This document shows, in pieces, positions 18,074-28,201 of a DNA stretch of 64,000 nt. Source of the stretch: Chlorobium sp. (GTDB taxonomy: Bacteria; Bacteroidota; Chlorobiia; Chlorobiales; Chlorobiaceae). The first letter of the stretch is position 1. Each line of letters begins with the position of its first letter. The notes beneath the pieces are model-generated. The model was given only the letters and a program-made list of their open reading frames with translations. It was not told where the DNA came from and ran no database searches. The translations under genes and the position numbers were made by a program. Location of the stretch: positions 62,001-126,000 of the forward strand of contig SZXV01000011.1 of NCBI GenBank assembly GCA_005862225.1, written 5' to 3'.

Positions 18074-18886
18074 TTGCTGCCTGTGGAGCAATTCTGGCAA
18101 AAGCTCACATCATTTGCCTTTCATCGAACCGGCGAGAACTCTCTTGAGCCAAAAGCTTCAGCGCTTTCTTCAGATACCGTGGACTACCTGTTGCGACTTG
18201 TCGGTGCGCCATGTAACAACATGCTGCTCTACCAGACCGCTCTGACCCATCGCTCTGTGGTGCATGACCCAGCCACACCCGACCTTGTCGAATCAAACCA
18301 GCGCCTTGAATTTCTCGGCGATGCGGTGCTTGGGATGCTTGTTTCCGACTACCTGTTCCGTCACTTTCCTGCAAGCGCTGAAGGTGATCTCTCAAACACC
18401 CGCGCAAAAATTGTCAACAGTAAATCTCTTGCCGGCTTTGCCCGAAGCATTGACCTTGGAGAACACCTGCTTCTCGGTGAATCAGCCGATCACCATAACA
18501 TCCGGGAGAGCGAATCAGCGCTTGCCGACGCCTTCGAATCACTCACCGGGGCAATTTACCTCGACAAAGGAGTTGATGCCGCTTATGCTTTTGTTGTCAG
18601 CAATATCATCAACCATGTCAATTTTAACAGCATCGTTGCTGCTGAGCATAACTACAAAAGCCGCCTCATCGAGTATACCCAGTCGCACCACCTGCCAGCT
18701 CCCATCTACACCGTTGTCGAAGAAACCGGTGCTGAACATGAAAAACTCTTTACGGTTAAGGTAATATGCAGTGACCAAATTGTTGGAAGAGGAACCGACA
18801 GGCGAAAGAAAGATGCTGAACAATTGGCGGCAAAAGAGGCTATGGAGAAAATTGACGAACAACGTGTTTCAGACAACAACGCATGA
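18074..18886 (+). CDS. rnc: Ribonuclease III
   Basis: 270 residues from TTG at 18074; a GTG three codons later is an alternative. There is no ATG before the catalytic domain. The RNase III signature is NQRLEFLGDAVLGMLVSDYL, with the second acidic cluster in ESALADAFESLTGAIYLD. A double-stranded RNA-binding domain occupies the last 70 residues (NYKSRLIEYTQ...KKDAEQLAAKEAM). It processes rRNA and other double-stranded RNA. The fabF-rnc junction with a 9-base gap is common in bacteria. Confidence 0.93.
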   Translation: MLPVEQFWQKLTSFAFHRTGENSLEPKASALSSDTVDYLLRLVGAPCNNMLLYQTALTHRSVVHDPATPDLVESNQRLEFLGDAVLGMLVSDYLFRHFPASAEGDLSNTRAKIVNSKSLAGFARSIDLGEHLLLGESADHHNIRESESALADAFESLTGAIYLDKGVDAAYAFVVSNIINHVNFNSIVAAEHNYKSRLIEYTQSHHLPAPIYTVVEETGAEHEKLFTVKVICSDQIVGRGTDRRKKDAEQLAAKEAMEKIDEQRVSDNNA

Positions 18887-18895
18887 GCCTCTACT

Positions 18896-18968
18896 CCGGG
18901 AACGCTGGGAGCGCCGAGCTCCAGCTCGGCATAACAACCTTTGCCGAACTTGAGCTCGGCGTTCCCGG
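18896..18968. repeat. Compound palindromic (REP-like) element after rnc
   Basis: An outer 10-base perfect inverted repeat, CCGGGAACGC (18896-18905) and GCGTTCCCGG (18959-18968), encloses two inner hairpins. The first is perfect: GCCGAGCT-CC-AGCTCGGC at 18913-18930. The second, near 18943-18960, is GCCGAACTTGAGCTCGGC with two mismatched pairs. The shape is that of an interspersed palindromic element lying between genes. No copy elsewhere in this window was noticed. Confidence 0.65.
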
Positions 18969-19081
18969 GATAGATATCCCACAAAAAAAATTTCTGATTG
19001 TCTTGAGCTTCTCTTTCCCATCTTCTATATTGAAAAACAGCATATAAATTCAACAGCCACTCCTGAAGCCGCACAAGCACC

Positions 19082-20530
19082 ATGAAAGAAAAACTGATTT
19101 TTGATCTTTCCCGCAAAGGTCGCAAGGGATACAGCCTTTCGGGAAACGATTGTCCTGAACTTCCTCTTGAGAGCATTCTTCCCTCAAAGTTTCTGCGCAA
19201 GGCCCCTGCCGATCTGCCGGAGGTTCCGGAGAGCGAGGTGGTGCGCCATTTCGTCAGGCTTTCGAACCTGAACTACCACGTTGACAAAAACATGTACCCT
19301 CTGGGAAGCTGTACCATGAAGTACAACCCCAAGATAAACGACTACACCTGCGATCTGCCGGGATTCAGCGCCCTTCACCCTTTGCAGCCTGCTGAAACAA
19401 CGCAGGGTGCGTTGCAGCTCATGTATGAACTTGCCGAGATGCTCCGCGAAATTGCTGGAATGGGGGCCGTCACGCTGCAACCGGCAGCAGGAGCGCATGG
19501 TGAGTTGACCGGCATTCTGCTGATCAAAAAATACCACGAGGCACAGGGTGCAAAACGCCACAAGCTGCTGGTGGTTGACTCGGCGCACGGCACCAATCCC
19601 GCTTCAGCCGCGCTCGCTGGCTATGAGATTATCTCCGTCAAAGGCAATGCGGACGGACGAACCGATCTGGAGGATCTTCGCAGCAAGCTCGACGGTGATG
19701 TGGCCGCCTTGATGCTGACCAACCCCAATACCATCGGTCTCTTTGAAAAGGATATTCAGCAGATGGCTAAAATGGTGCACGACAATGGCAGCCTGCTCTA
19801 CATGGATGGAGCCAACATGAACGCACTCCTCGGCATTACCCGCCCCGGCGACATGGGCTTTGATGTGATGCACTACAACCTTCACAAAACATTTTCAGCG
19901 CCACATGGCGGCGGCGGCCCAGGCAGCGGCCCGGTCGGCGTCAGCGACAAGCTTGTGCCGTACCTCCCGGTTCCGATAGTTGAGAAAGAGGGGACAACCT
20001 ATAAACTCTCTTATGACCGCCCGGAGAGCATCGGCAGCATGATGAACTTCTATGGCAACTTTTCTGTGCTGGTGAGAGCCTACACCTACATCCGGATGCT
20101 CGGGCCCGACGGACTGCGCCGCGTGTCAGAAAATGCCATCATCAACGCCAATTATCTGCTGAGCAAACTCCTCGACAGTTACGATCTGCCGTATCCCAAA
20201 ACCGTCCTGCACGAGTTCTGCCTCTCTGGAGACCGGCAGAAAAAGGCTCACGGCGTCAAAACGCTCGATATTGCCAAAAGGCTGCTTGATTATGGATTTC
20301 ATGCCCCAACCATCTACTTCCCGCTTATTGTCAGTGAAGCGCTGATGATTGAGCCAACCGAAACCGAATCAAAAGAGACGCTTGACGTGTTTGCCGACGC
20401 ATTGCTGAGCATTGCAAGAGAGGCTGAAACAGAACCGGAAGTAGTGCTGGCAGCGCCGGTAACAACGCCAGTAAAAAGACTTGATGAGGCAATGGCCTCG
20501 AGGCAGCTCAACACCTGTTGCGCACTATGA
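19082..20530 (+). CDS. gcvPB: Glycine dehydrogenase (decarboxylating) subunit 2
   Basis: 482 residues, the C-terminal half of the P-protein in organisms where it is split in two. It contains the PLP-binding lysine in [19 protein letters not shown] and the family stretch [13 protein letters not shown]. It decarboxylates glycine and passes the aminomethyl group to the H-protein. Subunit 1 (gcvPA) and the other cleavage-system genes are not in this window. The next gene overlaps its stop by four bases (ATGA). Confidence 0.96.
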   Translation: MKEKLIFDLSRKGRKGYSLSGNDCPELPLESILPSKFLRKAPADLPEVPESEVVRHFVRLSNLNYHVDKNMYPLGSCTMKYNPKINDYTCDLPGFSALHPLQPAETTQGALQLMYELAEMLREIAGMGAVTLQPAAGAHGELTGILLIKKYHEAQGAKRHKLLVVDSAHGTNPASAALAGYEIISVKGNADGRTDLEDLRSKLDGDVAALMLTNPNTIGLFEKDIQQMAKMVHDNGSLLYMDGANMNALLGITRPGDMGFDVMHYNLHKTFSAPHGGGGPGSGPVGVSDKLVPYLPVPIVEKEGTTYKLSYDRPESIGSMMNFYGNFSVLVRAYTYIRMLGPDGLRRVSENAIINANYLLSKLLDSYDLPYPKTVLHEFCLSGDRQKKAHGVKTLDIAKRLLDYGFHAPTIYFPLIVSEALMIEPTETESKETLDVFADALLSIAREAETEPEVVLAAPVTTPVKRLDEAMASRQLNTCCAL

Positions 20531-22272
20531 CGAGAACATCGTCCATTCTGCGAACTGGTTTTCTGCTTTTGCGGCTCTTCCTTATGGCTTCGTCAAGCGC
20601 GCTTGCAAGCCATAAGCCGGGCACTGAAGAGTGGTGTGCCCAGCAGATTTTCAATCGCAATGATTCCCGCATTGAAGAGACTCTGAAAAGCATGAGCCTG
20701 TCTGAAAAAGTCGGACAGATGCTGATTGCGCAAATTGAGCCCCACGATATTACGCCCCAGAACAAAGAGTACCTGCTGTTGAGCCGTCTGGTACAGGAGG
20801 GAAAGGTTGGGGGAATCATGTTTCTCAAGGGCGACGCCCTCACTGCGGGAACTCTTGTCAACCATTTTCAGACAATTGCGCCAAGGCCGCTGCTGATCAG
20901 CGCGGATATGGAACGGGGAGTGGCCATGAGGCTGAGCGGAGCGACTGAATTTCCTCCAAACATGGCCGTGGCGGCAACACTTGACCCTGAACTTGCCGAA
21001 GAGATGGCCGATGCCATTACCGAAGAGGCAACCATGATCGGCATACACCAGAACTATGCGCCAACCGTTGACCTGAACAGCAACCCTCTCAATCCCGTTA
21101 TCAATACCCGTTCATTCGGTGACAGCGTTCCGCTCACCATCAGCATGTCGAACGCCATTATCAGGGGACTGCAATCAAACGGCATCATTGCTACCGCAAA
21201 ACACTTTCCCGGACATGGTAATGTTACGGTAGACAGCCACCTTTCACTGCCGGTGCTCGAAGCTGACCGTCAGCAACTTGATGAGTACGAACTGAAACCG
21301 TTCAAGTCTGCCATTGAACAGGGTGTCATCAGCGTCATGATCGGACATCTGGCAGTCCCGAAACTGACCGGCACCATGGAGCCCGCCTCCATTTCAAAAA
21401 CAATTGTCACCGATCTCCTTCGCAAAGAGCTTGGCTTTCAGGGGCTGATCATTACCGATGCACTGAACATGAAGGCGCTTTACGACGGCCAGAATGTTGC
21501 TGAAATCTCGGTCAAGGCCGTTCAGGCCGGCAATGATCTCCTGCTCTTTTCTCCCGACCCCGAACTTGCCCACAGCTCCATTGTCAAAGCGGTCGAAGAG
21601 GGGCTTCTTCCTGCTGAACAGATCGATGCCTCAGTCCGCAGAATTTTGCAGGTTAAAGCGTGGCTGCATATTGAAAACCGAAAGTTTGTCAATCTGGAGC
21701 AGATAACGAGTGATGCAAGCCCCGACTCCCATCGCCGTCTTGCAAAACGAATTGCCGAACGTGCCATCACACAGGTAAGCGACACCAACCATTACCTTCC
21801 CCTGAGAGCATCTGAAGGCATTCTCAACATTGTGCTCCAGGATAAAATCAACAACGAGACAGGGGCCAAGTATATAAAACAGCTCGACCATTATTATACC
21901 GTCACCCATATCAGAATCAACCCCGGCACCGATTCGCTCGCCTACGTCAACGCCACCGAACTTGCCACAAAAGCAAAGACTGTCATCATCACCTCCTACA
22001 GCCAGTCACTCAACAGCTCAGGCGCTCTCAAACTTACAGAGCAACAACAGCAGTTTCTTCACTCATTGCCAGGAATTATACCAAAAGAGTGCCCGCTGAT
22101 ACTCCTGTCGCTTGGTACTCCGTATATCATCAACTATTTTACTGAAATAGGCAGCTACATCTGTGCCTACTCTTCAAACGAAGCGAGTGAAGAGTGCGCT
22201 GTAGAGTTGTTGCGGGGAGCACTGAAACCACGGGGAGTTCTGCCAGTGTCGCTGCAGGGGCACTCCCGCTGA
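20527..22272 (+). CDS. Exported glycoside hydrolase family 3, NagZ-type
   Basis: 581 residues from ATG at 20527, which overlaps the gcvPB stop. The N-terminus ([20 protein letters not shown]) looks like a signal peptide ending near ALASHKPG. The GH3 domain carries [10 protein letters not shown], the NagZ motif [19 protein letters not shown] and [14 protein letters not shown]-terminal domain like that of two-domain GH3 enzymes follows. The likely reaction is removal of terminal beta-N-acetylglucosamine from peptidoglycan fragments outside the cytoplasm. Cotranscription with gcvPB and bchZ seems likely from spacing but has no obvious functional link. Confidence 0.88.
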   Translation: MTRTSSILRTGFLLLRLFLMASSSALASHKPGTEEWCAQQIFNRNDSRIEETLKSMSLSEKVGQMLIAQIEPHDITPQNKEYLLLSRLVQEGKVGGIMFLKGDALTAGTLVNHFQTIAPRPLLISADMERGVAMRLSGATEFPPNMAVAATLDPELAEEMADAITEEATMIGIHQNYAPTVDLNSNPLNPVINTRSFGDSVPLTISMSNAIIRGLQSNGIIATAKHFPGHGNVTVDSHLSLPVLEADRQQLDEYELKPFKSAIEQGVISVMIGHLAVPKLTGTMEPASISKTIVTDLLRKELGFQGLIITDALNMKALYDGQNVAEISVKAVQAGNDLLLFSPDPELAHSSIVKAVEEGLLPAEQIDASVRRILQVKAWLHIENRKFVNLEQITSDASPDSHRRLAKRIAERAITQVSDTNHYLPLRASEGILNIVLQDKINNETGAKYIKQLDHYYTVTHIRINPGTDSLAYVNATELATKAKTVIITSYSQSLNSSGALKLTEQQQQFLHSLPGIIPKECPLILLSLGTPYIINYFTEIGSYICAYSSNEASEECAVELLRGALKPRGVLPVSLQGHSR

Positions 22273-22291
22273 ACATCATAGCATTATCACC

Positions 22292-23698
22292 ATGGGAAAA
22301 ACCATTCGCGACGAATCAACCGCAAGCGCCTACTGGGCGGCAGTCAACACCTTCTGTTCACTGCGGGATGTCCACGTCATCGCCGATGCGCCGGTAGGCT
22401 GCTACAACCTGGTGGGGGTGGCGGTTATTGACTATACCGATGCCGTCCCCTATCTGGAGAACTTTACCCCGACCAGCCTGACGGAAAAGGAGATTGCCTC
22501 CTCAGGCAGCTCGGAGATTGTGAGGGAGACCATCGAAAAGCTCCAGGCACCGGGGCGGCAACTGATTCTGGTCTCCAGCGCCGAGAGCGAGATGATCGGC
22601 AGCGACCATGAGCGGATGCTGACGATGAAGTACCCCGATGTCCGCTTTTTCCCCTCAAACTCCCTTGGCGAAGATGAGTGGCAGGGACGCGACCGCGCTC
22701 TGGTGTGGCTCAATGAGAACTTTGGCAACAATAGCCCCGCCTCGATAAAACCCGGCACGGTCTCCATTATCGGCCCCACCTACGGCTGCTTCAACAGCCC
22801 CTCTGATCTGGCAGAGATCAAGCGGCTTATTGCCGGAGTTGGCGGAGAGCTGCTGCACGTCTACCCCTTTGAAAGCTCCCTGCACGACGTTGCCGACCTG
22901 AAAAACTCCGATGTGCTGGTGGTAATGTACCACGAATTCGGCAACGCTCTGGCGGAACAACTTGGCCGCCCGGCGCTGCAGGCCCCCTTCGGCATTGGCG
23001 AGACCAAAAACTTCATTCTCGACCTTGGCCGCCTGCTGAATCGGGAGCAGGAGGCTGAGGCCTTTTTGCAGAAGGAGAAACGCACCACCCTCAAGCCGCT
23101 CTGGGATCTCTGGCGCGGGCCGCAGGCGGAGTGGTTCCCGACCATCCGTTTCGGCGCCACCGCCGCAAAAACCTACGCCCTCGGCCTTGAAACCTTTCTG
23201 GCGGGAGAGATGGGGATGCAGTGCCTCTTCAGCCACGATACCGCCAAGGCCGACAACACCCTCATCCGGGAGGAGATTCAGCAGAAACAGCCGCAGTTCC
23301 TCTTCGGCAGAATTGTCGATAAAATCTATCTGGCCGAACTCGACTCGAAAAGCCGATTCATCCCGGCAGGCTTCCCCGGCCCCATCGTGCGTCGTGCGCT
23401 CGGCACACCCTTCATGGGCCACAGCGGAGCCATCTATCTCTTGCAGGAGATTGTCAACTCCCTCTACGACATGCTCTTCAACTTTCTCCCACTCAACCGC
23501 CGCACCGCCGTGGAGGAGCCTGCGCAGAAGGTTGCCTGGAGCAGCGAGGCCAATTCCCTGTTGAATGAGATGGTGAAAAAGGCACCCTTCATCAGCCAGA
23601 TCTCCTACGGACGGGATCTCAAACGGAAAGCGGAGCTGCTCACGCTGAAACAGGGCAGAGAGTGCGTCACGCCGGAGCTGCTGCAGAGTATCAACTGA
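22292..23698 (+). CDS. bchZ: Chlorophyllide reductase subunit Z (BchZ)
   Basis: 468 residues. BchZ forms, with BchY, the catalytic component of the nitrogenase-like enzyme that reduces chlorophyllide ring B in bacteriochlorophyll synthesis. The N-terminus (ASAYWAAVNTF, then DAPVGCYNL with C37) fits the BchZ pattern G/A-YW-AV and GPVGCxNL, where the cysteine is a cluster ligand. The C-terminus (WSSEANSLL...QISYGRDLKRKAE) resembles the PCP-reductase C-terminal domain in its BchZ form. BchB is the nearest alternative, but its N-terminus differs. bchX and bchY are not in the window. This is the strongest sign of a green sulfur bacterium. Confidence 0.85.
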   Translation: MGKTIRDESTASAYWAAVNTFCSLRDVHVIADAPVGCYNLVGVAVIDYTDAVPYLENFTPTSLTEKEIASSGSSEIVRETIEKLQAPGRQLILVSSAESEMIGSDHERMLTMKYPDVRFFPSNSLGEDEWQGRDRALVWLNENFGNNSPASIKPGTVSIIGPTYGCFNSPSDLAEIKRLIAGVGGELLHVYPFESSLHDVADLKNSDVLVVMYHEFGNALAEQLGRPALQAPFGIGETKNFILDLGRLLNREQEAEAFLQKEKRTTLKPLWDLWRGPQAEWFPTIRFGATAAKTYALGLETFLAGEMGMQCLFSHDTAKADNTLIREEIQQKQPQFLFGRIVDKIYLAELDSKSRFIPAGFPGPIVRRALGTPFMGHSGAIYLLQEIVNSLYDMLFNFLPLNRRTAVEEPAQKVAWSSEANSLLNEMVKKAPFISQISYGRDLKRKAELLTLKQGRECVTPELLQSIN

Positions 23699-23884
23699 TT
23701 TGGAAGAGTTTGATTTTTTGCGTATCGTCCAAGTCCACATTACGGAACCGGGGAAACCACTCCTGCGAAAGTAGAGAGTGAAACAGCCCCCCCGGCCCGA
23801 CAGTACTAACATAAAGAGGCTGCATAGATATTTTCATGGAGAGAGCTTCTCCTCTTCCCGTGAAGTGAAACGACAGGAACAAGA

Positions 23885-25858
23885 ATGTCTGACCATCAGG
23901 AACCACTGGCTGTAATAGCCCTTACCCTTCCGGACGGGAGTGTTAAAACATTTCCCACCGGCTCAACCGGCAATGACGTTGCGCTCTCTATCGGACGCAA
24001 ACTTGCCCAGGATGCCCTGGCGCTCAAGGTTGACGGTGTTGCCATTGACCTCAGCACTCCCCTTACGGCCAATGCTGCTATAGAGATTATCACCTTCAGC
24101 TCCCCCGACGGGCCAAATATTTTCTGGCACAGCTCAAGCCACCTTATGGCCCAGGCAATTGAGGAGCTTTACCCAGGCAGCAAATTCGGCGCCGGCCCCT
24201 CCATTGAGCAGGGGTTCTACTACGATGTCGCCTCTGAGCACCGCTTCCGCGAAGAGGATCTCCGCAAGATTGAAGAGAGGATGCTGGAGATCAGCAAGCG
24301 CGATATTCAAGTGAGGCGTGAAGAGATGAGCCGCATCGACGCCATAGAGTTTTTCAAGAACGTCCGGAATGACCCCTACAAGGTTGAGATTCTTGAAGAT
24401 ACCCTGAAGGATGTTGAGAGCGTTTCGCTTTACCATCAGGATGGATTCACCGACCTCTGCATCGGGCCGCACCTGCCATCGACATCAAAAGTGAAGGCGG
24501 TTCTTTTGACCAACATCTCCTCCTCCTACTGGCGTGGAGATTCGGCACGGGAGAATATGCAGCGCATCTACGGCATCACCTTCCCCTCGGAGAAGCTGCT
24601 GAAAGAGCATGTTGCCCGACTGGAAGAGGCCAAACGACGGGATCACCGCAAACTCGGCGCTGAACTGGAGCTGTTCATGCTCTCGCCGGAGGTTGGAAGC
24701 GGTCTGCCGATCTGGCTGCCGAAAGGAGCCATTATCCGCAACGAGCTTGAAGCGTTCCTCAAGGAGGAGCAGCGCAAGCGTGGCTATCTGCCGGTCTATA
24801 CACCGCATATCGGCAATATTGAACTCTACAAGCGTTCAGGCCACTATCCCTACTACAGCGATTCGCAATTTCCGCCGCTCACCTATCATGATGAAGAGGG
24901 AAAGCAGGAGCAGTATCTTCTCAAACCGATGAACTGCCCGCACCACCACCTCATCTACAGTTCCAAGATGCGGAGCTACCGCGATCTGCCGCTCCGTCTG
25001 ACGGAGTTCGGTACCGTGTACCGCCACGAGCAGTCGGGCGAACTCAACGGTCTGGTGCGCGCTCGCGGATTCACGCAGGACGATTCGCACATCTACTGCC
25101 GCCCCGACCAGCTTGTTGACGAGATCTGCAGCGCTATTGAGTTGACGCAGTTTGTCTTTGGAACGCTCGGCTTTTCAGAGGTGCAGACCCGCCTCTCGAT
25201 GCACGACCCCGAAAACCAGGCGAAGTACGGTGGTACCGCCGAGGTGTGGGAGCAGGCGGAGAAAGATGTGAAAGAGGCCGCCGACCGCATGGGCATCGAC
25301 TACTTTATCGGCGTTGGCGAAGCAAGCTTTTACGGCCCGAAAATTGATTTTATTGTGCGTGACGCGCTCGGCAGAAAATGGCAGCTCGGCACCGTACAGG
25401 TTGACTATGTGATGCCGGAACGGTTCGACCTCACCTACACGGGCAGCGACGGCCAGAAACATCGCCCTGTTGTGATTCATCGTGCCCCATTCGGCTCCAT
25501 GGAGCGCTTTATCGGCGTCCTTATTGAGCATACCGCCGGAAACTTCCCGCTCTGGCTCGCGCCGGTGCAGGCGATGGTGCTCCCGATTGCCGAAGATGTT
25601 CACGACTATGCAAAAAGCGTACACCAGGCGCTCCTCGAAGCAGGAATCCGCGCCGAACTTGACACCAGAAGTGAAAAAATCGGCAAAAAGATCCGCGACG
25701 CCGAAATCAGCAAGATCCCCTGCATGATTGTTATCGGACAGAAAGAGCAGGAGAGCGGCGAAGTTTCGCTGCGCCGTCATCGCATTGGTGATGAGGGGCG
25801 CTTCAGCGTGAGCGGACTGATCGACAAGCTCAAAAAAGAGATCACCGGAAGAACCTGA
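23885..25858 (+). CDS. thrS: Threonyl-tRNA synthetase
   Basis: 657 residues with the full domain set. The TGS domain covers 10-75. The editing domain follows, with HSSSHLMAQAIEELYP. The class II core has motif 2 in EFGTVYRHEQSGE and the zinc ligand in MNCPHHHLIY. The anticodon-binding domain is at the C-terminus. The 186-base gap before it carries no recognisable T-box or gene, apart from a small GGAGA/TCTCC hairpin near 23839. It begins the thrS-infC-rpmI-rplT-pheS translation cluster. Confidence 0.97.
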   Translation: MSDHQEPLAVIALTLPDGSVKTFPTGSTGNDVALSIGRKLAQDALALKVDGVAIDLSTPLTANAAIEIITFSSPDGPNIFWHSSSHLMAQAIEELYPGSKFGAGPSIEQGFYYDVASEHRFREEDLRKIEERMLEISKRDIQVRREEMSRIDAIEFFKNVRNDPYKVEILEDTLKDVESVSLYHQDGFTDLCIGPHLPSTSKVKAVLLTNISSSYWRGDSARENMQRIYGITFPSEKLLKEHVARLEEAKRRDHRKLGAELELFMLSPEVGSGLPIWLPKGAIIRNELEAFLKEEQRKRGYLPVYTPHIGNIELYKRSGHYPYYSDSQFPPLTYHDEEGKQEQYLLKPMNCPHHHLIYSSKMRSYRDLPLRLTEFGTVYRHEQSGELNGLVRARGFTQDDSHIYCRPDQLVDEICSAIELTQFVFGTLGFSEVQTRLSMHDPENQAKYGGTAEVWEQAEKDVKEAADRMGIDYFIGVGEASFYGPKIDFIVRDALGRKWQLGTVQVDYVMPERFDLTYTGSDGQKHRPVVIHRAPFGSMERFIGVLIEHTAGNFPLWLAPVQAMVLPIAEDVHDYAKSVHQALLEAGIRAELDTRSEKIGKKIRDAEISKIPCMIVIGQKEQESGEVSLRRHRIGDEGRFSVSGLIDKLKKEITGRT

Positions 25859-25881
25859 CTATCTAAACCAAACCTGAACGC

Positions 25882-26520
25882 ATGAAGAAACAGAAGGTTA
25901 CGACTCAAAAGCCAAAACTCACCTATCGAGTCAATGAGCAGATTCGTGTTCCGCAAGTCCGTATTATTTTTCCGGATGGAACACAGGAGGTGATGAACAC
26001 CATTGATGCCAAACGGGTAGCCGAAGAGCGGAATCAGGATCTGATTGAAGTACAGCCAAACGCCGAACCTCCGGTTTGCAAGTTCGACAACCTCGGCAGG
26101 CTGCTCTACAAGATGGACAAGAGGGACAAGGATCTGAAGAAAAAGCAGAAGACCACCACCCTCAAGGAGCTTCGGTTTCATCCGAACACCGACAAGCACG
26201 ACTTCGACTTCAAGACCGCACATCTTGAGGAGTTTTTGCGCAAGGGCAACCGCGTCAGGGCCACCATCGTTTTTCTGGGACGCTCCATTATCTACAAGGA
26301 TAAGGGGCTTGACTTGGCGGAACGGCTGACCGAGCGGCTGAGCGTGGTGAGCACCCGTGACGGCGATCCGAAGTTTGAGGGCAAAAAGCTCTTCGTCTAT
26401 TTCGAGCCCGACAAGAAGAAGATTGATGCTTACGACCGCATCAGGGCAAAAACAAACCAGCCACCGGCAGCGCCACTTGCGCCTCTGGCTCCTGAGGATC
26501 TGATTGAAGAAGAGCAGTAA
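25882..26520 (+). CDS. infC: Translation initiation factor IF-3
   Basis: 212 residues. It starts with ATG rather than the rare ATT used in enterobacteria. The N-domain has [15 protein letters not shown] and the C-domain has [19 protein letters not shown]-3 prevents premature subunit joining and checks start-codon pairing. The protein has a C-terminal tail rich in proline and alanine ([15 protein letters not shown]) beyond the usual fold. 23 bases after thrS. Confidence 0.97.
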   Translation: MKKQKVTTQKPKLTYRVNEQIRVPQVRIIFPDGTQEVMNTIDAKRVAEERNQDLIEVQPNAEPPVCKFDNLGRLLYKMDKRDKDLKKKQKTTTLKELRFHPNTDKHDFDFKTAHLEEFLRKGNRVRATIVFLGRSIIYKDKGLDLAERLTERLSVVSTRDGDPKFEGKKLFVYFEPDKKKIDAYDRIRAKTNQPPAAPLAPLAPEDLIEEEQ

Positions 26521-26569
26521 TCAAGAAAATTCGAGCAATTTTATTCTACAAAAAATATAAAGGACGATC

Positions 26570-26764
26570 ATGCCTAAAATGAAATCTCACCGTGGAGCAT
26601 GCAAACGGTTTAAGACGACAGCATCCGGAAAAATCAAGCGTGAACGCATGAATGGATCGCACAACCTTGAGAAGAAGAACAGAAAGCGCTCACGCAGGCT
26701 CCACCAGAGCGCTCTGCTTTTGGGATTGAAGGCGAAGCAGATCAAGCGGATGATTCAGGCTTAA
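26570..26764 (+). CDS. rpmI: 50S ribosomal protein L35
   Basis: 64 residues, highly basic. MPKMKSHRGACKRFKTTASG is the L35 signature. An AAAGGA ribosome-binding site lies before ATG. Between infC and rplT, the conserved order. Confidence 0.98.
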   Translation: MPKMKSHRGACKRFKTTASGKIKRERMNGSHNLEKKNRKRSRRLHQSALLLGLKAKQIKRMIQA

Positions 26765-26790
26765 ATTTTTAACATTAACTCGACACAACG

Positions 26791-27138
26791 ATGCCTAAAG
26801 CAAATAACGCCGTTGCCTCAAAAGCGCGGAGAAAAAGAGTACTCAAAAAAGCCAAAGGGTTCTGGGGATCACGCGGCAATATTCTGACCGTCGTCAAGCA
26901 CTCGGTCGATAAAGCTGAACAGTACGCCTACCGCGACCGTCGCGTCAAAAAACGCACCTTCCGTTCGCTCTGGATCATGCGTATCAACGCTGCTGCACGT
27001 CTGAACGGCACCACCTACTCCCGCCTGGTCAACGCCATGCTGAAGAAGAATGTCGAAATCGACCGCAAGGCACTCGCCGAGATTGCAGTAAAGGATCCGG
27101 CTGCCTTTGCACAGATTGTCAAATCGGTTATCGAATAA
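26791..27138 (+). CDS. rplT: 50S ribosomal protein L20
   Basis: 115 residues. Basic N-terminus with [18 protein letters not shown] and the central [20 protein letters not shown] typical of L20. It binds early to 23S rRNA. No L20-type leader is evident before infC, because the thrS-infC gap is only 23 bases. Confidence 0.98.
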   Translation: MPKANNAVASKARRKRVLKKAKGFWGSRGNILTVVKHSVDKAEQYAYRDRRVKKRTFRSLWIMRINAAARLNGTTYSRLVNAMLKKNVEIDRKALAEIAVKDPAAFAQIVKSVIE

Positions 27139-27157
27139 GATTTACACTAGTACCATA

Positions 27158-28186
27158 ATGGAAGAGAGCATTCGCAGGTTACAGCAGGAGATTCTGGAGG
27201 TTGAGATAAAAGCGCAGGCCGATCTTGAAGCCTTCCGCCTCAAATACACGGTTCGAAAAGGGCTCATTGCAGCTCTTTTCGGCCAGCTCAAGTCGGTTGA
27301 CCCTGCTGACAAGCCGCGAATTGGTCAGTTGCTCAACCAGCTCAAGCAGACGGCTGATGCAAAGCTCACCGAAGCGGAGGAGCGACTTGCATCAACCGAA
27401 AGCAGCAGCAGCACCAAAGGCATTGACCTCACTCTCCCCGGACGACGCTCCTTTACCGGCAGCGAACATCCGGTACAGAAGGTGCTCGGCGAGATGAAGC
27501 AGATCTTTTCAGCCATGGGATTCGGCATAGCAACCGGCCCCGAACTGGAGCTCGACAGCTACAATTTCGACATGCTGAACTTTCCGCCCGACCACCCCGC
27601 TCGCGACATGCAGGACACCTTTTTCGTCACCAGCGGCAACCCCGGCTCCGACGTGCTCCTCAGAACCCACACCTCCCCGGTGCAGGTGAGAGTCATGCTC
27701 GACCAGAAACCGCCGATACGGGTGATCTGCCCCGGAAAGGTCTACCGCAACGAAGCGATCAGCTCCCGAAGCTACTGCGTCTTCCACCAGCTCGAAGGGC
27801 TCTACATCGACAAGAAGGTCTCCTTCGCCGATCTCAAAGCCACCATCTACTCCTTCGCCAAACAGATGTTCGGCACCGACGTCAAACTCCGGTTCCGCCC
27901 AAGCTTTTTCCCCTTCACCGAACCATCAGCCGAGGTCGACGTCACCTGCTACCTCTGCGGCGGCAAGGGATGTAAAGTCTGCAAAAAATCAGGCTGGCTC
28001 GAAATCATGGGCTGCGGCATGGTACACCCCAACGTCATGCGCAACTGCGGCATAGACCCCGAAGAGTGGTCAGGCTACGCCTTTGGTATGGGCGTTGACC
28101 GCACGGTGCTGCTGAGGTACAAGATTGATGATATACGGTTGCTGTTTGAAAATGATTTGCGGATGTTGAGGCAGTTTGGGGCGTAG
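27158..28186 (+). CDS. pheS: Phenylalanyl-tRNA synthetase alpha subunit
   Basis: 342 residues from ATG at 27158; an upstream in-frame start at 27107 lies inside rplT and is not used. The N-terminal coiled coil (20-90) binds tRNA. The class II core has [29 protein letters not shown] in parts, [10 protein letters not shown] (motif 1 side) and [12 protein letters not shown] (motif 3). It also has a [17 protein letters not shown] insertion with four cysteines, common in this family. pheT is not adjacent; the next gene converges from the opposite strand at 28202. This marks the left edge of the accessory island. Confidence 0.97.
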   Translation: MEESIRRLQQEILEVEIKAQADLEAFRLKYTVRKGLIAALFGQLKSVDPADKPRIGQLLNQLKQTADAKLTEAEERLASTESSSSTKGIDLTLPGRRSFTGSEHPVQKVLGEMKQIFSAMGFGIATGPELELDSYNFDMLNFPPDHPARDMQDTFFVTSGNPGSDVLLRTHTSPVQVRVMLDQKPPIRVICPGKVYRNEAISSRSYCVFHQLEGLYIDKKVSFADLKATIYSFAKQMFGTDVKLRFRPSFFPFTEPSAEVDVTCYLCGGKGCKVCKKSGWLEIMGCGMVHPNVMRNCGIDPEEWSGYAFGMGVDRTVLLRYKIDDIRLLFENDLRMLRQFGA

Positions 28187-28201
28187 AGATTGCAGGAAAA
28201 G

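Noticed and set aside
22292-23698. BchB (protochlorophyllide reductase) as the identity of this gene
   Set aside because: The N-terminus follows the BchZ pattern (YWAAV, PVGCYNL) and not that of BchB.
23699-23884. Possible T-box or attenuator before thrS
   Set aside because: No T-box sequence or strong terminator/antiterminator pair was found; only a 5-base hairpin.
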